NCBI GenBank assembly: GCA_947493495.1
Contig: CANLRN010000041.1
Location: forward strand, 1-38,391
Length of the DNA: 38,391 nucleotides
DNA from: an uncultured Aquimarina sp.
Lineage (GTDB): Bacteria > Bacteroidota > Bacteroidia > Flavobacteriales > Flavobacteriaceae
Direction: 5' to 3'
In this document: piece after piece, positions 7,077 through 16,175 of the stretch
Layout: every line of letters begins with the position of its first letter
How positions within the stretch are numbered: the stretch's first letter is position 1
Made by a program: the position numbers and the translations under genes
Notes under the pieces: model-generated
What the model saw: the letters and a program-made list of their open reading frames with translations, nothing else
Databases searched by the model: none
What the model was told of the DNA's origin: nothing

Positions 7077-8072
7077 ATGAGTAAAATCACAGCCGCTATC
7101 ACAGCTGTAGGTGCATATGTGCCAGACTACGTGTTAACTAATGATATATTAGCAACTATAGTTGACACCAACGATGAATGGATTACCACTCGTACAGGTA
7201 TCAAAGAACGTAGAATATTAAAAGATCCAGAAAAAGGAACTTCTTTTTTAGGGATTAAAGCTGCTGAAGATCTAATTTCTAAAAGAAATCTAGACCCCAA
7301 AGAGATAGATATGGTGATTTTTGCTACAGCAACTCCCGATCTTCCAGTTGCCGCAACAGCAGCATATGTTGCTTCAGAAATAGGAGCTACTAATGCTTTT
7401 TCTTATGATCTGCAAGCAGCGTGTTCTAGTTTTTTATATGGGATGTCTACCGCTGCTAGTTATATAGAAGCAGGGCGATATAAAAAAATAATAGTAATAG
7501 GAGCGGATAAAATGTCTTCTATTATAGATTATACAGATCGTACTACCTGTATTATTTTTGGAGATGGTGCAGGAGCAGCACTTTTTGAGCCTAATCAAGA
7601 AGGATTAGGATTACAAGATGAATATTTGCGTAGTGATGGAGTTGGGAGAGAGTTTTTAAGAATTGAAGCAGGTGGTTCTATTCTGCCTCCAACCGAAGAA
7701 ACAGTAGCAAACAGGCAGCACTTTGTAAAACAAGACGGAAAAACAGTTTTTAAATATGCAGTCTCTAATATGGCAGATGCCAGCTCTAAAATTATGGAGC
7801 GTAATAATCTCTCGGGAGAAGATGTAGATTGGTTGATAGCCCATCAAGCTAACAAACGAATTATTGATGCTACAGCAAATAGAATGGAACTGGATACGAA
7901 TAAAGTACTTATGAATATTCATAGATATGGTAATACAACTTCAGCCACATTACCATTATTATTAAGCGATTACGAAAAACAACTCAAAAAAGGTGATAAT
8001 ATAGTATTTGCCTCATTTGGGGGTGGATTTACATGGGGCTCTATTTTCTTAAAATGGGCCTATAATTCTTAA
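7077..8072 (+). CDS. fabH: Beta-ketoacyl-ACP synthase III
   Basis: A 331-residue condensing enzyme that joins acetyl-CoA (or a branched primer) to malonyl-ACP, starting type II fatty-acid synthesis. The catalytic triad is visible: Cys116 in AACSSFLYG, His256 in HQANKRI and Asn286 in GNTTSA. The N-terminal NDEWITTRTGIKERR and the C-terminal GGGFTWGSIFL are family signatures. Many Flavobacteriia make iso-branched fatty acids, so a branched primer is plausible but is not shown by the sequence. accB follows after 29 bp, so fabH-accB-accC is a likely operon. Confidence 0.96.
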   Translation: MSKITAAITAVGAYVPDYVLTNDILATIVDTNDEWITTRTGIKERRILKDPEKGTSFLGIKAAEDLISKRNLDPKEIDMVIFATATPDLPVAATAAYVASEIGATNAFSYDLQAACSSFLYGMSTAASYIEAGRYKKIIVIGADKMSSIIDYTDRTTCIIFGDGAGAALFEPNQEGLGLQDEYLRSDGVGREFLRIEAGGSILPPTEETVANRQHFVKQDGKTVFKYAVSNMADASSKIMERNNLSGEDVDWLIAHQANKRIIDATANRMELDTNKVLMNIHRYGNTTSATLPLLLSDYEKQLKKGDNIVFASFGGGFTWGSIFLKWAYNS

Positions 8073-8101
8073 AAATAATTAAACACACAATACCCGATAT
8101 T

Positions 8102-8596
8102 ATGGATTTAAAAGAAATTCAGAACTTAATTAAATTCGTAGCCAAATCTGGAGCTAGCGAAGTGAAGTTAGAGATGGAAGATGTAAAAATCACAATCAAA
8201 ACAACTTCTGAAGAAAATAGAGAAACAACTATTCTACAACAAATACCTGTAAGCAACTCGGTAACTCCCCAACCACCAGTAGTTCCTCAGGTTCAAGACA
8301 CAGCTCCAACAATAGTACAACCCGTAAAAACAGATGCTGCAGATGATAATTCTAAATATATTACCATAAAATCTCCAATTATTGGTACATTCTACAGAAA
8401 ACCTTCTCCAGATAAATCAAATTTTGTAGAAATCGGAGATAGTATTAAAGAAGGTGATGTATTGTGTATCATAGAAGCAATGAAACTTTTTAACGAAATA
8501 GAAAGCGAAGTATCTGGTAAGGTAGTTAAAGTATTAGTAGACGAATCTTCTCCTGTAGAATTTGATCAACCTTTGTTTTTAATAGACCCATCATAA
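8102..8596 (+). CDS. accB: Biotin carboxyl carrier protein of acetyl-CoA carboxylase
   Basis: A 164-residue carrier that holds biotin between the AccC and AccA/AccD reactions. The biotinyl lysine is K128 in the motif EAMKLFNEI. The N-terminal segment (MDLKEIQNLIKFVAKSGASE) is followed by a flexible Pro/Thr/Val/Gln-rich linker at about 55-80 and then the biotinyl domain. Length and layout are normal. It lies between fabH and accC on the same strand. Confidence 0.96.
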   Translation: MDLKEIQNLIKFVAKSGASEVKLEMEDVKITIKTTSEENRETTILQQIPVSNSVTPQPPVVPQVQDTAPTIVQPVKTDAADDNSKYITIKSPIIGTFYRKPSPDKSNFVEIGDSIKEGDVLCIIEAMKLFNEIESEVSGKVVKVLVDESSPVEFDQPLFLIDPS

Positions 8597-8606
8597 CCCA
8601 ATTTTA

Positions 8607-8662
8607 AAATTCCAATAACAAAATCAAAACTCTATGATAGAGAATTTTGCAACTTGGAATTT
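8607..8662. repeat. Nested stem-loop in the accB-accC gap
   Basis: The outer arms AAATTCCAA (8607-8615) and TTGGAATTT (8654-8662) are perfect complements. An inner hairpin CTCTA-TGA-TAGAG (8630-8642) can extend by CAAAA/TTTTG with a 2-nt bulge. The structure fills most of the 89-bp space between two cotranscribed genes. It has no T-tract, so an mRNA processing or stability role, or a small dispersed repeat, fits better than termination. Confidence 0.55.
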
Positions 8663-8685
8663 GAGATTTTTAAATTTCGAAAGTT

Positions 8686-10032
8686 ATGTTTAAAAAAATC
8701 CTAATTGCTAATAGAGGTGAGATTGCCATGCGTGTAATCAGAACCTGCAAAGAAATGGGAATCAAGACAGTTGCAGTATATTCTACAGCAGATGCTGATA
8801 GTTTACACGTGCGTTTTGCAGATGAAGCCGTATGTATTGGCCCAGCCCCTAGTGCCGAATCCTATTTAAAAATGGCTAATATTATAGCAGCAGCAGAAAT
8901 CACTAATGCAGATGCGATTCACCCTGGATATGGGTTTTTATCAGAAAATGCAAAGTTTTCTAAAATATGCGAAGAGCATGAAATAAAATTCATTGGTGCC
9001 AGTCCAGAAATGATTGACAGAATGGGCGATAAAGCATCCGCTAAATCTACTATGATCGAAGCAGGCGTGCCTTGTGTGCCTGGAAGCGAAGGCATCATTC
9101 CAGATTTTAAAACATGTTTAAAAACAGCAAAAAAAACAGGATATCCAGTCATGCTCAAAGCCAGTGCTGGTGGAGGCGGAAAAGGAATGCGAGCTGTCTG
9201 GAAAGAGGAAGACCTGCAAGGCGCCTGGGAATCTGCTAGACAGGAAAGTAAAGCCGCATTCGGTAATGATGATATGTATATGGAAAAGCTTATAGAAGAA
9301 CCCCGCCATATAGAAATACAAATAGTAGGAGATAGTAATGGTCGTGCCTGCCATTTATCAGAACGCGACTGTTCTGTACAACGAAGACACCAAAAACTTA
9401 CCGAAGAAACCCCCTCTCCATTTATGACAGATGATCTTCGTGAGAAAATGGGAAAAGCTGCCGTGAAAGCAGCAGAATATATCAAATATGAAGGAGCAGG
9501 TACCGTAGAGTTTTTGGTAGATAAACACCGCAATTTCTATTTTATGGAGATGAATACCCGGATACAGGTAGAACATCCTATTACAGAGCAGGTAGTAGAC
9601 TACGATCTAATTAGAGAACAAATTCTAGTTGCGGCTGGAGTGCCAATTTCAGGAAAAAATTATGTACCTCAACTACATTCTATAGAATGTAGAATCAATG
9701 CAGAAGACCCATACAAGGATTTTCGACCATCACCAGGTAAAATTACTAACCTACATCTTCCTGGCGGGCATGGTGTTCGCATAGATACACATGTATACAG
9801 TGGATATATAATTCCGCCTAATTATGATTCGATGATTGCTAAACTCATCACTACTGCTCAGACACGAGAAGAGGCCATCAATAAAATGAAAAGAGCATTG
9901 GACGAGTTTGTGGTAGAAGGCATCAAAACTACAGTACCATTTCATAGACAATTGATGGAGCATCCAGATTATGTTGCTGGAAATTATACCACTAAATTTA
10001 TGGAAGATTTCAAAATGAAAACAACGGAATAA
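8686..10032 (+). CDS. accC: Biotin carboxylase subunit of acetyl-CoA carboxylase
   Basis: A 448-residue ATP-grasp enzyme that carboxylates the biotin on AccB using bicarbonate and ATP. The start [20 protein letters not shown] is diagnostic. The ATP-binding glycine loop AGGGGKGMR follows K158 (residues 161-169). The catalytic region includes [12 protein letters not shown] and [14 protein letters not shown]. Length matches the single-domain bacterial subunit rather than a fused carboxylase. A strong terminator follows the stop. Confidence 0.97.
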   Translation: MFKKILIANRGEIAMRVIRTCKEMGIKTVAVYSTADADSLHVRFADEAVCIGPAPSAESYLKMANIIAAAEITNADAIHPGYGFLSENAKFSKICEEHEIKFIGASPEMIDRMGDKASAKSTMIEAGVPCVPGSEGIIPDFKTCLKTAKKTGYPVMLKASAGGGGKGMRAVWKEEDLQGAWESARQESKAAFGNDDMYMEKLIEEPRHIEIQIVGDSNGRACHLSERDCSVQRRHQKLTEETPSPFMTDDLREKMGKAAVKAAEYIKYEGAGTVEFLVDKHRNFYFMEMNTRIQVEHPITEQVVDYDLIREQILVAAGVPISGKNYVPQLHSIECRINAEDPYKDFRPSPGKITNLHLPGGHGVRIDTHVYSGYIIPPNYDSMIAKLITTAQTREEAINKMKRALDEFVVEGIKTTVPFHRQLMEHPDYVAGNYTTKFMEDFKMKTTE

Positions 10033-10041
10033 TAACTAAAC

Positions 10042-10070
10042 AAAAAAGCCTCACTACCGAGGCTTTTTTT
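10042..10070 (+). terminator. Terminator after accC, touching the next start codon
   Basis: AAAAAAGCCTC (10042-10052), loop ACTACC, GAGGC plus eight T to 10071. The A- and T-runs can pair as well, giving a stem of about 11. The T-tract ends directly at the ATG at 10072 of the oxidoreductase gene, so the hairpin covers that gene's whole ribosome-binding region. Confidence 0.88.
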
Positions 10071-10071
10071 T

Positions 10072-11184
10072 ATGAATTTAAGCTATTGGGAATATAAAAC
10101 ATGGGTATCCGATATTGATTTTACAATTATCGGTAGTGGAATTGTTGGACTCAGTGCTGCACTTCGATTAAAAAAGAAATTCCCAAAAGCTAAGATTCTG
10201 ATTGTAGATAGAGGGATATTACCCAATGGAGCGAGTACCAAAAATGCGGGTTTTGCCTGCTTCGGAAGCCTTTCGGAAATAATAGATGATCTTCGTTCTC
10301 ACTCTGAAGAGGAAGTGCTGCAACTGATTAAAAAAAGGAATTTGGGATTACAAATGTTGCGAAAAAATATAGGTGATACTGCTATAGATTATATGCAATT
10401 TGGAGGCTATGAATTGTTTACTTTAGATGATAGCCCTCTGTATGAAGAATGCCTCCTAAAAAGAGAGCAGATCAATAAGCTATTATATCCTATATTTAAG
10501 GATGATGTATTTCTACAAAAAGAAAATATATTCAATTTTAAACATATCCATAATCAATATATTTTAAATCGTTTTGAGGGACAGATCGATACCGGAAAAA
10601 TGATGCAGGCACTTCTTAAAAACGTACACACCCAAGGTATTAACATCCTGAATAATTGTACTGTACAAGAGATCAATGATCTTAACACTTTTGTAGAAAT
10701 AAAAACAGATCAATTTACGTTTTCTTCCAATAAGGTATTAATTGCTACTAATGGTTTTGCAGCTCAATTCGGTATTAAGAAGGTGAAGCCCGCTCGTGCG
10801 CAAGTATTTATTACTAAACCTATAGAAAACCTGCATATTAAAGGAACTTTTCATTTGGATAGAGGGTATTATTACTTTAGAAATGTAAATAATAGAATCC
10901 TTTTTGGAGGTGGTAGAAATCTAGATTTTAAGACAGAAGAAACAACGGAATTGGGGCAAACCAAATTAGTACAAGAAAAACTAGAAGAGATTTTACAAAA
11001 AATAATTCTTCCTGATTTAGATTTCGAAATAGAACATCGCTGGAGTGGGATTATGGGTATTGGGAACCAAAAAAAATCTATCGTTACTCAAATTTCTAAT
11101 CATGTATTCTGTGGAGTTCGACTAGGAGGAATGGGCATCGCAATTGGGAGTCTTATTGGGACAGAATTAGCAGATCTTTTATAG
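10072..11184 (+). CDS. FAD-dependent oxidoreductase (DAO family)
   Basis: A 370-residue flavoprotein of the D-amino-acid oxidase/glycine oxidase superfamily. The FAD dinucleotide fold is at residues 18-46: DFTIIGSGIVGLSAALRL with GxGxxG at 21-26, followed by the acidic ribose-binding D46 in LIVDRG. The C-terminus FCGVRLGGMGIAIGSLIG is the usual flavin-contacting end. It probably oxidises an amine or amino acid; the substrate cannot be named. The start fits the conserved N-terminus (LSYWEYKTW) but lies against the accC terminator, so translation must come from read-through or from a start inside the hairpin. mtgA follows after 12 bp. Confidence 0.88.
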   Translation: MNLSYWEYKTWVSDIDFTIIGSGIVGLSAALRLKKKFPKAKILIVDRGILPNGASTKNAGFACFGSLSEIIDDLRSHSEEEVLQLIKKRNLGLQMLRKNIGDTAIDYMQFGGYELFTLDDSPLYEECLLKREQINKLLYPIFKDDVFLQKENIFNFKHIHNQYILNRFEGQIDTGKMMQALLKNVHTQGINILNNCTVQEINDLNTFVEIKTDQFTFSSNKVLIATNGFAAQFGIKKVKPARAQVFITKPIENLHIKGTFHLDRGYYYFRNVNNRILFGGGRNLDFKTEETTELGQTKLVQEKLEEILQKIILPDLDFEIEHRWSGIMGIGNQKKSIVTQISNHVFCGVRLGGMGIAIGSLIGTELADLL

Positions 11185-11196
11185 AAACGATCCATA

Positions 11197-11901
11197 ATGA
11201 TGAAAAAAGTTTTCAGAGTTTTGATAAAAACCTGCCTTTGGTTTTTTACACTTAGCGTTCTATGGGTTGTAACCTATAAATGGATGGATGTCCGCACCAC
11301 GCCATTAATGTGGATTAGACACATACAATCAGAAGGAGAAATACATAACAAACATCAATGGGTTCCACTTAAAAAAATATCAAAAAACCTCCAATTAGCA
11401 GTAATCTGTAGCGAAGATCAAAAATTTGTTTCTCATAATGGTTTTGATACCAAAGCCATAAAGAGAGTCATAGAAAAATACAGCTCTGAAAAACGTATCC
11501 GTGGTGCAAGTACTATCTCACAACAAACAGCAAAAAATGTATTTTTATGGCCTCGACGTAGTTGGATTCGAAAAGGATTAGAAGTATACTTTACATTTTT
11601 AATCGAAACATTTTGGAGTAAAGAACGTATTCTGGAAGTATATCTAAATAGTATCGAAATGGGTAATGGTATTTATGGAGCCGAAGCGGCATCACAATTT
11701 TGGTATAGTAAAACCGCAGAAAATCTTACTGAAGATCAAGCTGCTGCTATCGCAGCCATTTTGCCAAATCCTAGAAAATATCTGGCTGATCCACCTTCTA
11801 ATTATATTCAGAAACGAAAAAAATGGATACGTAAGCAGATGTATAATTATGGCAGTGTAGTATTCAAAAAAAAGAATACTACTATTCCAAAGTTAAAATA
11901 G
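11197..11901 (+). CDS. mtgA: Monofunctional peptidoglycan glycosyltransferase
   Basis: A 234-residue, membrane-anchored GT51 enzyme that polymerises lipid II into glycan strands without a transpeptidase domain. One N-terminal helix (about residues 10-27) anchors it in the inner membrane facing the periplasm. The catalytic glutamate is E73 in CSEDQKFVSHNGFD. The second motif RGASTISQQTAKNVFLWP (102-119) and the third, ILEVYLNSIEMGNGIYG, are intact. It is closely spaced after the FAD oxidoreductase and before a GNAT gene, so these may share a transcript, although no functional link is obvious. Confidence 0.95.
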   Translation: MMKKVFRVLIKTCLWFFTLSVLWVVTYKWMDVRTTPLMWIRHIQSEGEIHNKHQWVPLKKISKNLQLAVICSEDQKFVSHNGFDTKAIKRVIEKYSSEKRIRGASTISQQTAKNVFLWPRRSWIRKGLEVYFTFLIETFWSKERILEVYLNSIEMGNGIYGAEAASQFWYSKTAENLTEDQAAAIAAILPNPRKYLADPPSNYIQKRKKWIRKQMYNYGSVVFKKKNTTIPKLK

Positions 11902-11919
11902 GATACATTAAAATTGAAT

Positions 11920-12507
11920 ATGAGGAAAGCATCTTTCGAAGATAAAGAAAAAATAATTCAGATTTTACATGCTACTTTTATCACTGAAACATTTCCTAAT
12001 TCCATAAATTTTGTACTCAAAAAGGATGGGAACAGATCGGATACTATGCATCAGTTAATGGAGTATCAAGTTAAAATGGCACTTCGTTTTGGAGCTATTT
12101 TTTTCAGTGATAATGAGCAAAGTTGTATTCTATTTTTGGATCCTGAAAGAAAAAGGATGACCTTAAAAAGGCTTTTGTGGAGTGTACAATTAGTGAGAAG
12201 ATGTATAGGGTATAGAAATATTTTCAAGGTATTGAAAAGAGAAACAATAATAGCTAAGCACCACCCTAAGGTTCCTTATTTGCATTTATGGCTTATGGGT
12301 ACTGCTCCTAAGTATAAAGGTAAAGGAATTGGAACTATATTATTAAAAGAAGTACTTGATTATTATGGCAATTCAAAACCTATATATTTAGAAACAACTA
12401 CAGCGCTTAATAGAAATTTCTATAAAAAAGCAGGCTTTAGGATATTTAGAGAAACACACATGTTAGAATACCCTCTTTATTTTCTTATAAAAGATGCTGT
12501 GGATTAA
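11920..12507 (+). CDS. GNAT-family N-acetyltransferase
   Basis: A 195-residue acetyltransferase. The GNAT core is in the C-terminal half. The strand YLHLWLMGTAPKYKGKGIG carries the acetyl-CoA pyrophosphate loop (consensus Q/RxxGxG/A, here YKGKGIG), followed by PIYLETTTALNRNFYKKAGF and a last strand. I chose the ATG at 11920 over an in-frame TTG at 11914. The N-terminal half is less conserved and basic. The acceptor substrate is unknown. It sits 18 bp after mtgA. Confidence 0.85.
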   Translation: MRKASFEDKEKIIQILHATFITETFPNSINFVLKKDGNRSDTMHQLMEYQVKMALRFGAIFFSDNEQSCILFLDPERKRMTLKRLLWSVQLVRRCIGYRNIFKVLKRETIIAKHHPKVPYLHLWLMGTAPKYKGKGIGTILLKEVLDYYGNSKPIYLETTTALNRNFYKKAGFRIFRETHMLEYPLYFLIKDAVD

Positions 12508-12520
12508 AACTGTACTATCA

Positions 12521-12979
12521 ATGAATTCAGATCACCTAAAAAAAGCCTTATTACTTAAATGTCACGAATATGTAGATCAAAGATTACAACGGATTAAAGA
12601 CATTATTGCTACTATCCAAGAATCGCTATCTTCTGAAACAAAAAGCTCTGCGGGAGACAAACATGAAACAGGACGAGCAATGCTACAATTAGAAAGAGAA
12701 AAAGCTGGGAAGCAACTAGCAGAAGTGCAGAAATTAAAAGAAATCTTAGCTAAAATTGAGATTTCTACCTCTTCGGGCGTCATTAGATTGGGAAGTATTG
12801 TCTATACTTCTAGAGGCATTTATTTTTTATCCATTTCTGTTGGTAAAATTGATTTTTCTGACACCTCCTATTTTGCTATTGCAACTGATACGCCTATAGG
12901 CAAGCTATTATTAGGAAAGAAAGTTGGAGATCGATTTAGTTTTCAAAACAAGGAGTATAGTATTGACAAGCTACTATGA
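12521..12979 (+). CDS. Gre-like transcription factor (GreA/GreB C-terminal family)
   Basis: A 152-residue protein with the two-part Gre layout. An N-terminal helical hairpin contains SSAGDKHETGRAMLQLEREK, and a C-terminal FKBP-like domain ends TPIGKLLLGKKVGDRFSF. Such Bacteroidota proteins are often mislabelled 3-oxoacyl-ACP synthase, but nothing in the sequence suggests a condensing enzyme. It probably enters the RNA polymerase secondary channel. The coiled-coil tip has the acidic residues D and E in AGDKHE rather than the usual DxxE spacing, so transcript cleavage is uncertain. I prefer ATG 12521; an upstream ATG at 12494 would overlap the GNAT gene by 14 bp. Confidence 0.75.
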   Translation: MNSDHLKKALLLKCHEYVDQRLQRIKDIIATIQESLSSETKSSAGDKHETGRAMLQLEREKAGKQLAEVQKLKEILAKIEISTSSGVIRLGSIVYTSRGIYFLSISVGKIDFSDTSYFAIATDTPIGKLLLGKKVGDRFSFQNKEYSIDKLL

Positions 12980-13075
12980 ACATATATTCAAGTACACGCG
13001 CAAAGGTTACATGTATTTTTTTTGTAATGAGTAGTATAGAAAAAGGATTTTAAGTAAATTGCTTACCTACTAATT

Positions 13076-14014
13076 ATGATGATGATGAGATTTTTTGTAT
13101 TACTTTTTATTGGAGTATGTATGTTTGGTTGCAAACCCTATCAAAGTGTAAAAATGCGCAAAGGGCAAATTACCTATACTGAGTTTAGAGAACAACAACG
13201 TTCTTTCTCCAGTAAAGATGGGATTATAAAATATATAGATAAAGGGGAAGGACCAGCAATTGTATTAGTACACGGGGTGCCTACATCTGGATGGTTATAC
13301 AGAAAAATGATTGATCCATTAGTAGCTGGAGGGTATAGAGTTATTGTCCCAGATATGTTGGGATATGGATCTAGTGATTCTCCTGATGGCTATGATATAT
13401 ATAATGAAAAAAACCATGCCAAACGGTTATTAGCGCTAATGGATAGCCTTGATATCGAATACTGGTCCCATGTAATGCACGATGCAGGCGGTTTATGGAC
13501 TTGGGAATTGATAAAACAAGCCCCTAAAAGGATTGAAGAACTGATTGTATTAAACACCTTACTATTTGAAGAAGGGTTTCATCCTCCAATTCGTTTTAGG
13601 CCAGGACCTATAGCTAAGACTGCTATGTGGTCTTATCGTAATGGATTTACTACCAATACCTTGCTAAAAAGTCTTTTTAAAGAAGGTCTAAAAGAGAATA
13701 CACTAAATGAATTGGATGTAGAAGGCTATAAAACACCACTATTAGAAGGTAAAACCAAAGGAATGTATTATTTCTTTACCAGAACCTGTAATTTGTTTCC
13801 TGACTATTCGTTACTTTTTGAAAGCATGGAAACTCCTGTGGCTATTGTATGGGGGATCCATGATACCATGTTACAGTGGACACCACAAAAAACAAAAGTA
13901 GCTAATGCTTTAAAGGTAAGTGAAGAAGATATACATCTTATTGATGAAAAACATTTTATACAAGAAACCAAGGCAGAGGAAGTAGCTTATAAAATTTTAG
14001 ACTTCCTGAAATAA
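13076..14014 (+). CDS. Lipoprotein alpha/beta-hydrolase (epoxide hydrolase/haloalkane dehalogenase type)
   Basis: A 312-residue hydrolase with a lipoprotein signal: hydrophobic residues 5-18 and a lipobox ending at C19 (CMFGCK). The oxyanion region is HGVPTSGW (66-73). The nucleophile elbow reads HDAGG with D136 where lipases have serine, as in haloalkane dehalogenases and epoxide hydrolases. The acid is D263 (WGIHD) and the base H293 (DEKHF). It would act tethered to a membrane in the periplasm or at the surface. The substrate is unknown. The start lies within four consecutive ATG codons (13076-13087), so the exact N-terminus is ambiguous by up to three residues. Confidence 0.82.
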   Translation: MMMMRFFVLLFIGVCMFGCKPYQSVKMRKGQITYTEFREQQRSFSSKDGIIKYIDKGEGPAIVLVHGVPTSGWLYRKMIDPLVAGGYRVIVPDMLGYGSSDSPDGYDIYNEKNHAKRLLALMDSLDIEYWSHVMHDAGGLWTWELIKQAPKRIEELIVLNTLLFEEGFHPPIRFRPGPIAKTAMWSYRNGFTTNTLLKSLFKEGLKENTLNELDVEGYKTPLLEGKTKGMYYFFTRTCNLFPDYSLLFESMETPVAIVWGIHDTMLQWTPQKTKVANALKVSEEDIHLIDEKHFIQETKAEEVAYKILDFLK

Positions 14015-14025
14015 TTCTGTAGCAC

Positions 14026-14382
14026 TTAGTTAAGACTTGAGGACATAATCCAATGTTTTAATTCTAGTTTAAAAATAGTGCCCGTTATCAATTCGTGTAT
14101 TTGCTCTAGTTCTTCTTTACTAACAGCGATATCTATTTTATCAGAAGGAGTTCTAAGCAATAAAGACCTACAGGTTTTATGCATACTACATTGACCACAA
14201 CACTGCGTTTCTTTGGCAATACGACAGGCTTCAGAAAAATCTTTTAATTCATTTACTGTTAGTAAAAATCCAGTATCTTTAAAAACCACCTGAATTTTGG
14301 GAAGCATAGTATTGTTTTCTTTTTTCCAAAAAAATGAAATCCCTACTTCATTACTGTAAATTCGATCAATAGCATTCATCAT
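14026..14382 (-). CDS. Conserved Cys-rich hypothetical protein
   Basis: A 118-residue soluble protein without signal peptide or membrane helix. Five cysteines cluster in the middle: C53, C61, C62, C65 and C71 in the region SEACRIAKETQCCGQC and HKTCRS. The spacing C-x7-CC-x2-C-x5-C suggests metal or iron-sulfur binding, but I do not recognise a characterised domain. It lies 59 bp downstream of recJ on the same strand, so it is probably cotranscribed and may assist it or share its regulation. Convergent with the lipoprotein hydrolase (11 bp apart). Confidence 0.7.
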   Translation of the reverse strand: MMNAIDRIYSNEVGISFFWKKENNTMLPKIQVVFKDTGFLLTVNELKDFSEACRIAKETQCCGQCSMHKTCRSLLLRTPSDKIDIAVSKEELEQIHELITGTIFKLELKHWIMSSSLN

Positions 14383-14441
14383 GAGTATAATTTAAATCAA
14401 AAATACTAAATTATTTATAATTAATCTAAATAAAAATAATG

Positions 14442-16127
14442 CTACTTGATATCCTTTAATTTAAGTTGAAGCGATATTTTATGATTCCATTCATTCTCAT
14501 CTATTGTATACACAATTTTAAAACGTTGTTTATCAGTAACCAACCCATGTTTTAACCCAAGGTTGAATCCAATAGCATTCATTATTATATTATTTTTTTG
14601 AATAGCACATTTCAGATGTTTTTCATCCACCCCTACACATTTTGCATAGCCAGTATCAATCACATTTTCTGTCATAAAAACAGGATGCATATTACCAGGC
14701 CCAAAAGGTCCAAATTGTTTAAGAATTCTAAAGAATTTTGAAGTAATCTGATCAAGTTCCAGTATAGTATCTATCTGAATCTCTGGTGTCAATAATTTTT
14801 TATCGATGCTAGTAGCTACTACTTCTTCGAATTTTTGCTTAAAAACGCCATACTGCTCTTCTTTTAGTGTCAATCCTGCTGCATATTTATGCCCTCCAAA
14901 TTGTTCTATATGGTCAGCGCAACTATGTAGTGCATTATACACGTCAAAACCTTTAACAGATCTGGCAGAAGCAGCTAGTTTTTCTCCACTCTTTGTAAAA
15001 ACTAATGTAGGGCGATAATAGGTTTCAGTAAGTCGCGATGCTACAATACCTATAACTCCTTTATGCCAATCTTCTTGATATACTACAGAGGTATATCTAT
15101 CTTCTTCTTTATGCTCAATAATTTGATCTAGTGCTTGCTGGGTAATCGTTTTATCGGCTTCTTTTCTATCACTATTATAGGCCTCTATCTCTGATGCATA
15201 TTGTAATGCAATGTCCGTATTTGTTTCTTTAAGGAGGTTCACAGCGTGCAACCCATGTTTCATTCTTCCTGCGGCATTGATCCTTGGTGCGATTATAAAT
15301 ACAATATCTGTAATGGTTAATGCCTCTTTTTTTAAGTTTGCTATTAGGGCTTTAATTCCTATTCTGGGCTGTTGATTAATTTGCTGTAAACCATAATATG
15401 CTAGCACACGATTTTCTCCGGTGATTGGTACAATATCTGCAGCAATTGCTGTTGTAACTAGATCTAAATATATAGTGAGGTCATTAATACACAACCCTTG
15501 ATTACTAGCAATAGCTTGGATTAGTTTAAATCCAACTCCACAACCGCATAATTCTTTATAGGGGTACTCACAATCTGCGCGTTTAGGGTCCAATACGGCC
15601 ACAGCATCCGGAATCTGATCTCCTGGGCGGTGATGATCGCAGATAATAAAGTCTATTCCTTTGGTTCGTGCATATGCAACTTTATCAATAGCTTTTATAC
15701 CACAATCTAGAGCAATGATCAGAGAAATATCATTATCAGAGGCATAATCGATTCCTTGATAAGAAATTCCATACCCTTCTTCATATCGATCTGGGATATA
15801 AGTGGTAATGCTAGAAGATTGTGTTTCTAGATAAGAAGATACTAATGCTACAGAAGTAGTCCCATCTACATCATAATCTCCATATACCATTATATTTTCT
15901 TGAGATCTAATAGCCTTTTCAATTCTGGTCACTGCCAGTTTCATATCTTTCATCAAGAAGGGATCATGAAGATCTTCTAAGGAGGGTCTGAAGAATTTTT
16001 TTGCCTGATCATAGGTTTCGATACCTCTTTGGACTAATAATGAAGCAATAATTGTATCTACGTTTAGCTGCTTAGCAAGTGAATGAACTACAGATAGTTC
16101 TGGTTTTGGTTTTAGGGTCCATCTCAT
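14442..16127 (-). CDS. recJ: Single-stranded-DNA-specific exonuclease RecJ
   Basis: A 561-residue 5'-3' exonuclease of the DHH phosphoesterase family, used in recombination and mismatch repair. Motif I is VYGDYDVDGTTS (D84, D86, D88), motif II is in ALDCG (D141) and the DHH motif is D164-H165-H166 in ICDHHRPG. The DHHA1 domain is marked by EQFGGHKYAAGLTL, followed by an OB-type C-terminus. The length is normal for the family. It is divergent from the AhpD-like gene with a 121-bp shared upstream region. Confidence 0.95.
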   Translation of the reverse strand: MRWTLKPKPELSVVHSLAKQLNVDTIIASLLVQRGIETYDQAKKFFRPSLEDLHDPFLMKDMKLAVTRIEKAIRSQENIMVYGDYDVDGTTSVALVSSYLETQSSSITTYIPDRYEEGYGISYQGIDYASDNDISLIIALDCGIKAIDKVAYARTKGIDFIICDHHRPGDQIPDAVAVLDPKRADCEYPYKELCGCGVGFKLIQAIASNQGLCINDLTIYLDLVTTAIAADIVPITGENRVLAYYGLQQINQQPRIGIKALIANLKKEALTITDIVFIIAPRINAAGRMKHGLHAVNLLKETNTDIALQYASEIEAYNSDRKEADKTITQQALDQIIEHKEEDRYTSVVYQEDWHKGVIGIVASRLTETYYRPTLVFTKSGEKLAASARSVKGFDVYNALHSCADHIEQFGGHKYAAGLTLKEEQYGVFKQKFEEVVATSIDKKLLTPEIQIDTILELDQITSKFFRILKQFGPFGPGNMHPVFMTENVIDTGYAKCVGVDEKHLKCAIQKNNIIMNAIGFNLGLKHGLVTDKQRFKIVYTIDENEWNHKISLQLKLKDIK

Positions 16128-16175
16128 GCAATAGGTAATTCCAAATTATTAAAAAACCAAAGTACAAAAAACATC

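Noticed and set aside
8919..9533. Minus-strand 204-codon ORF inside accC
   Set aside because: Antisense shadow of a highly conserved gene; low-complexity Ser/Phe/Pro composition.
12494..12520. Earlier start codon for the Gre-like protein
   Set aside because: It overlaps the GNAT stop and adds MLWIKTVLS, which is unlike Gre N-termini.
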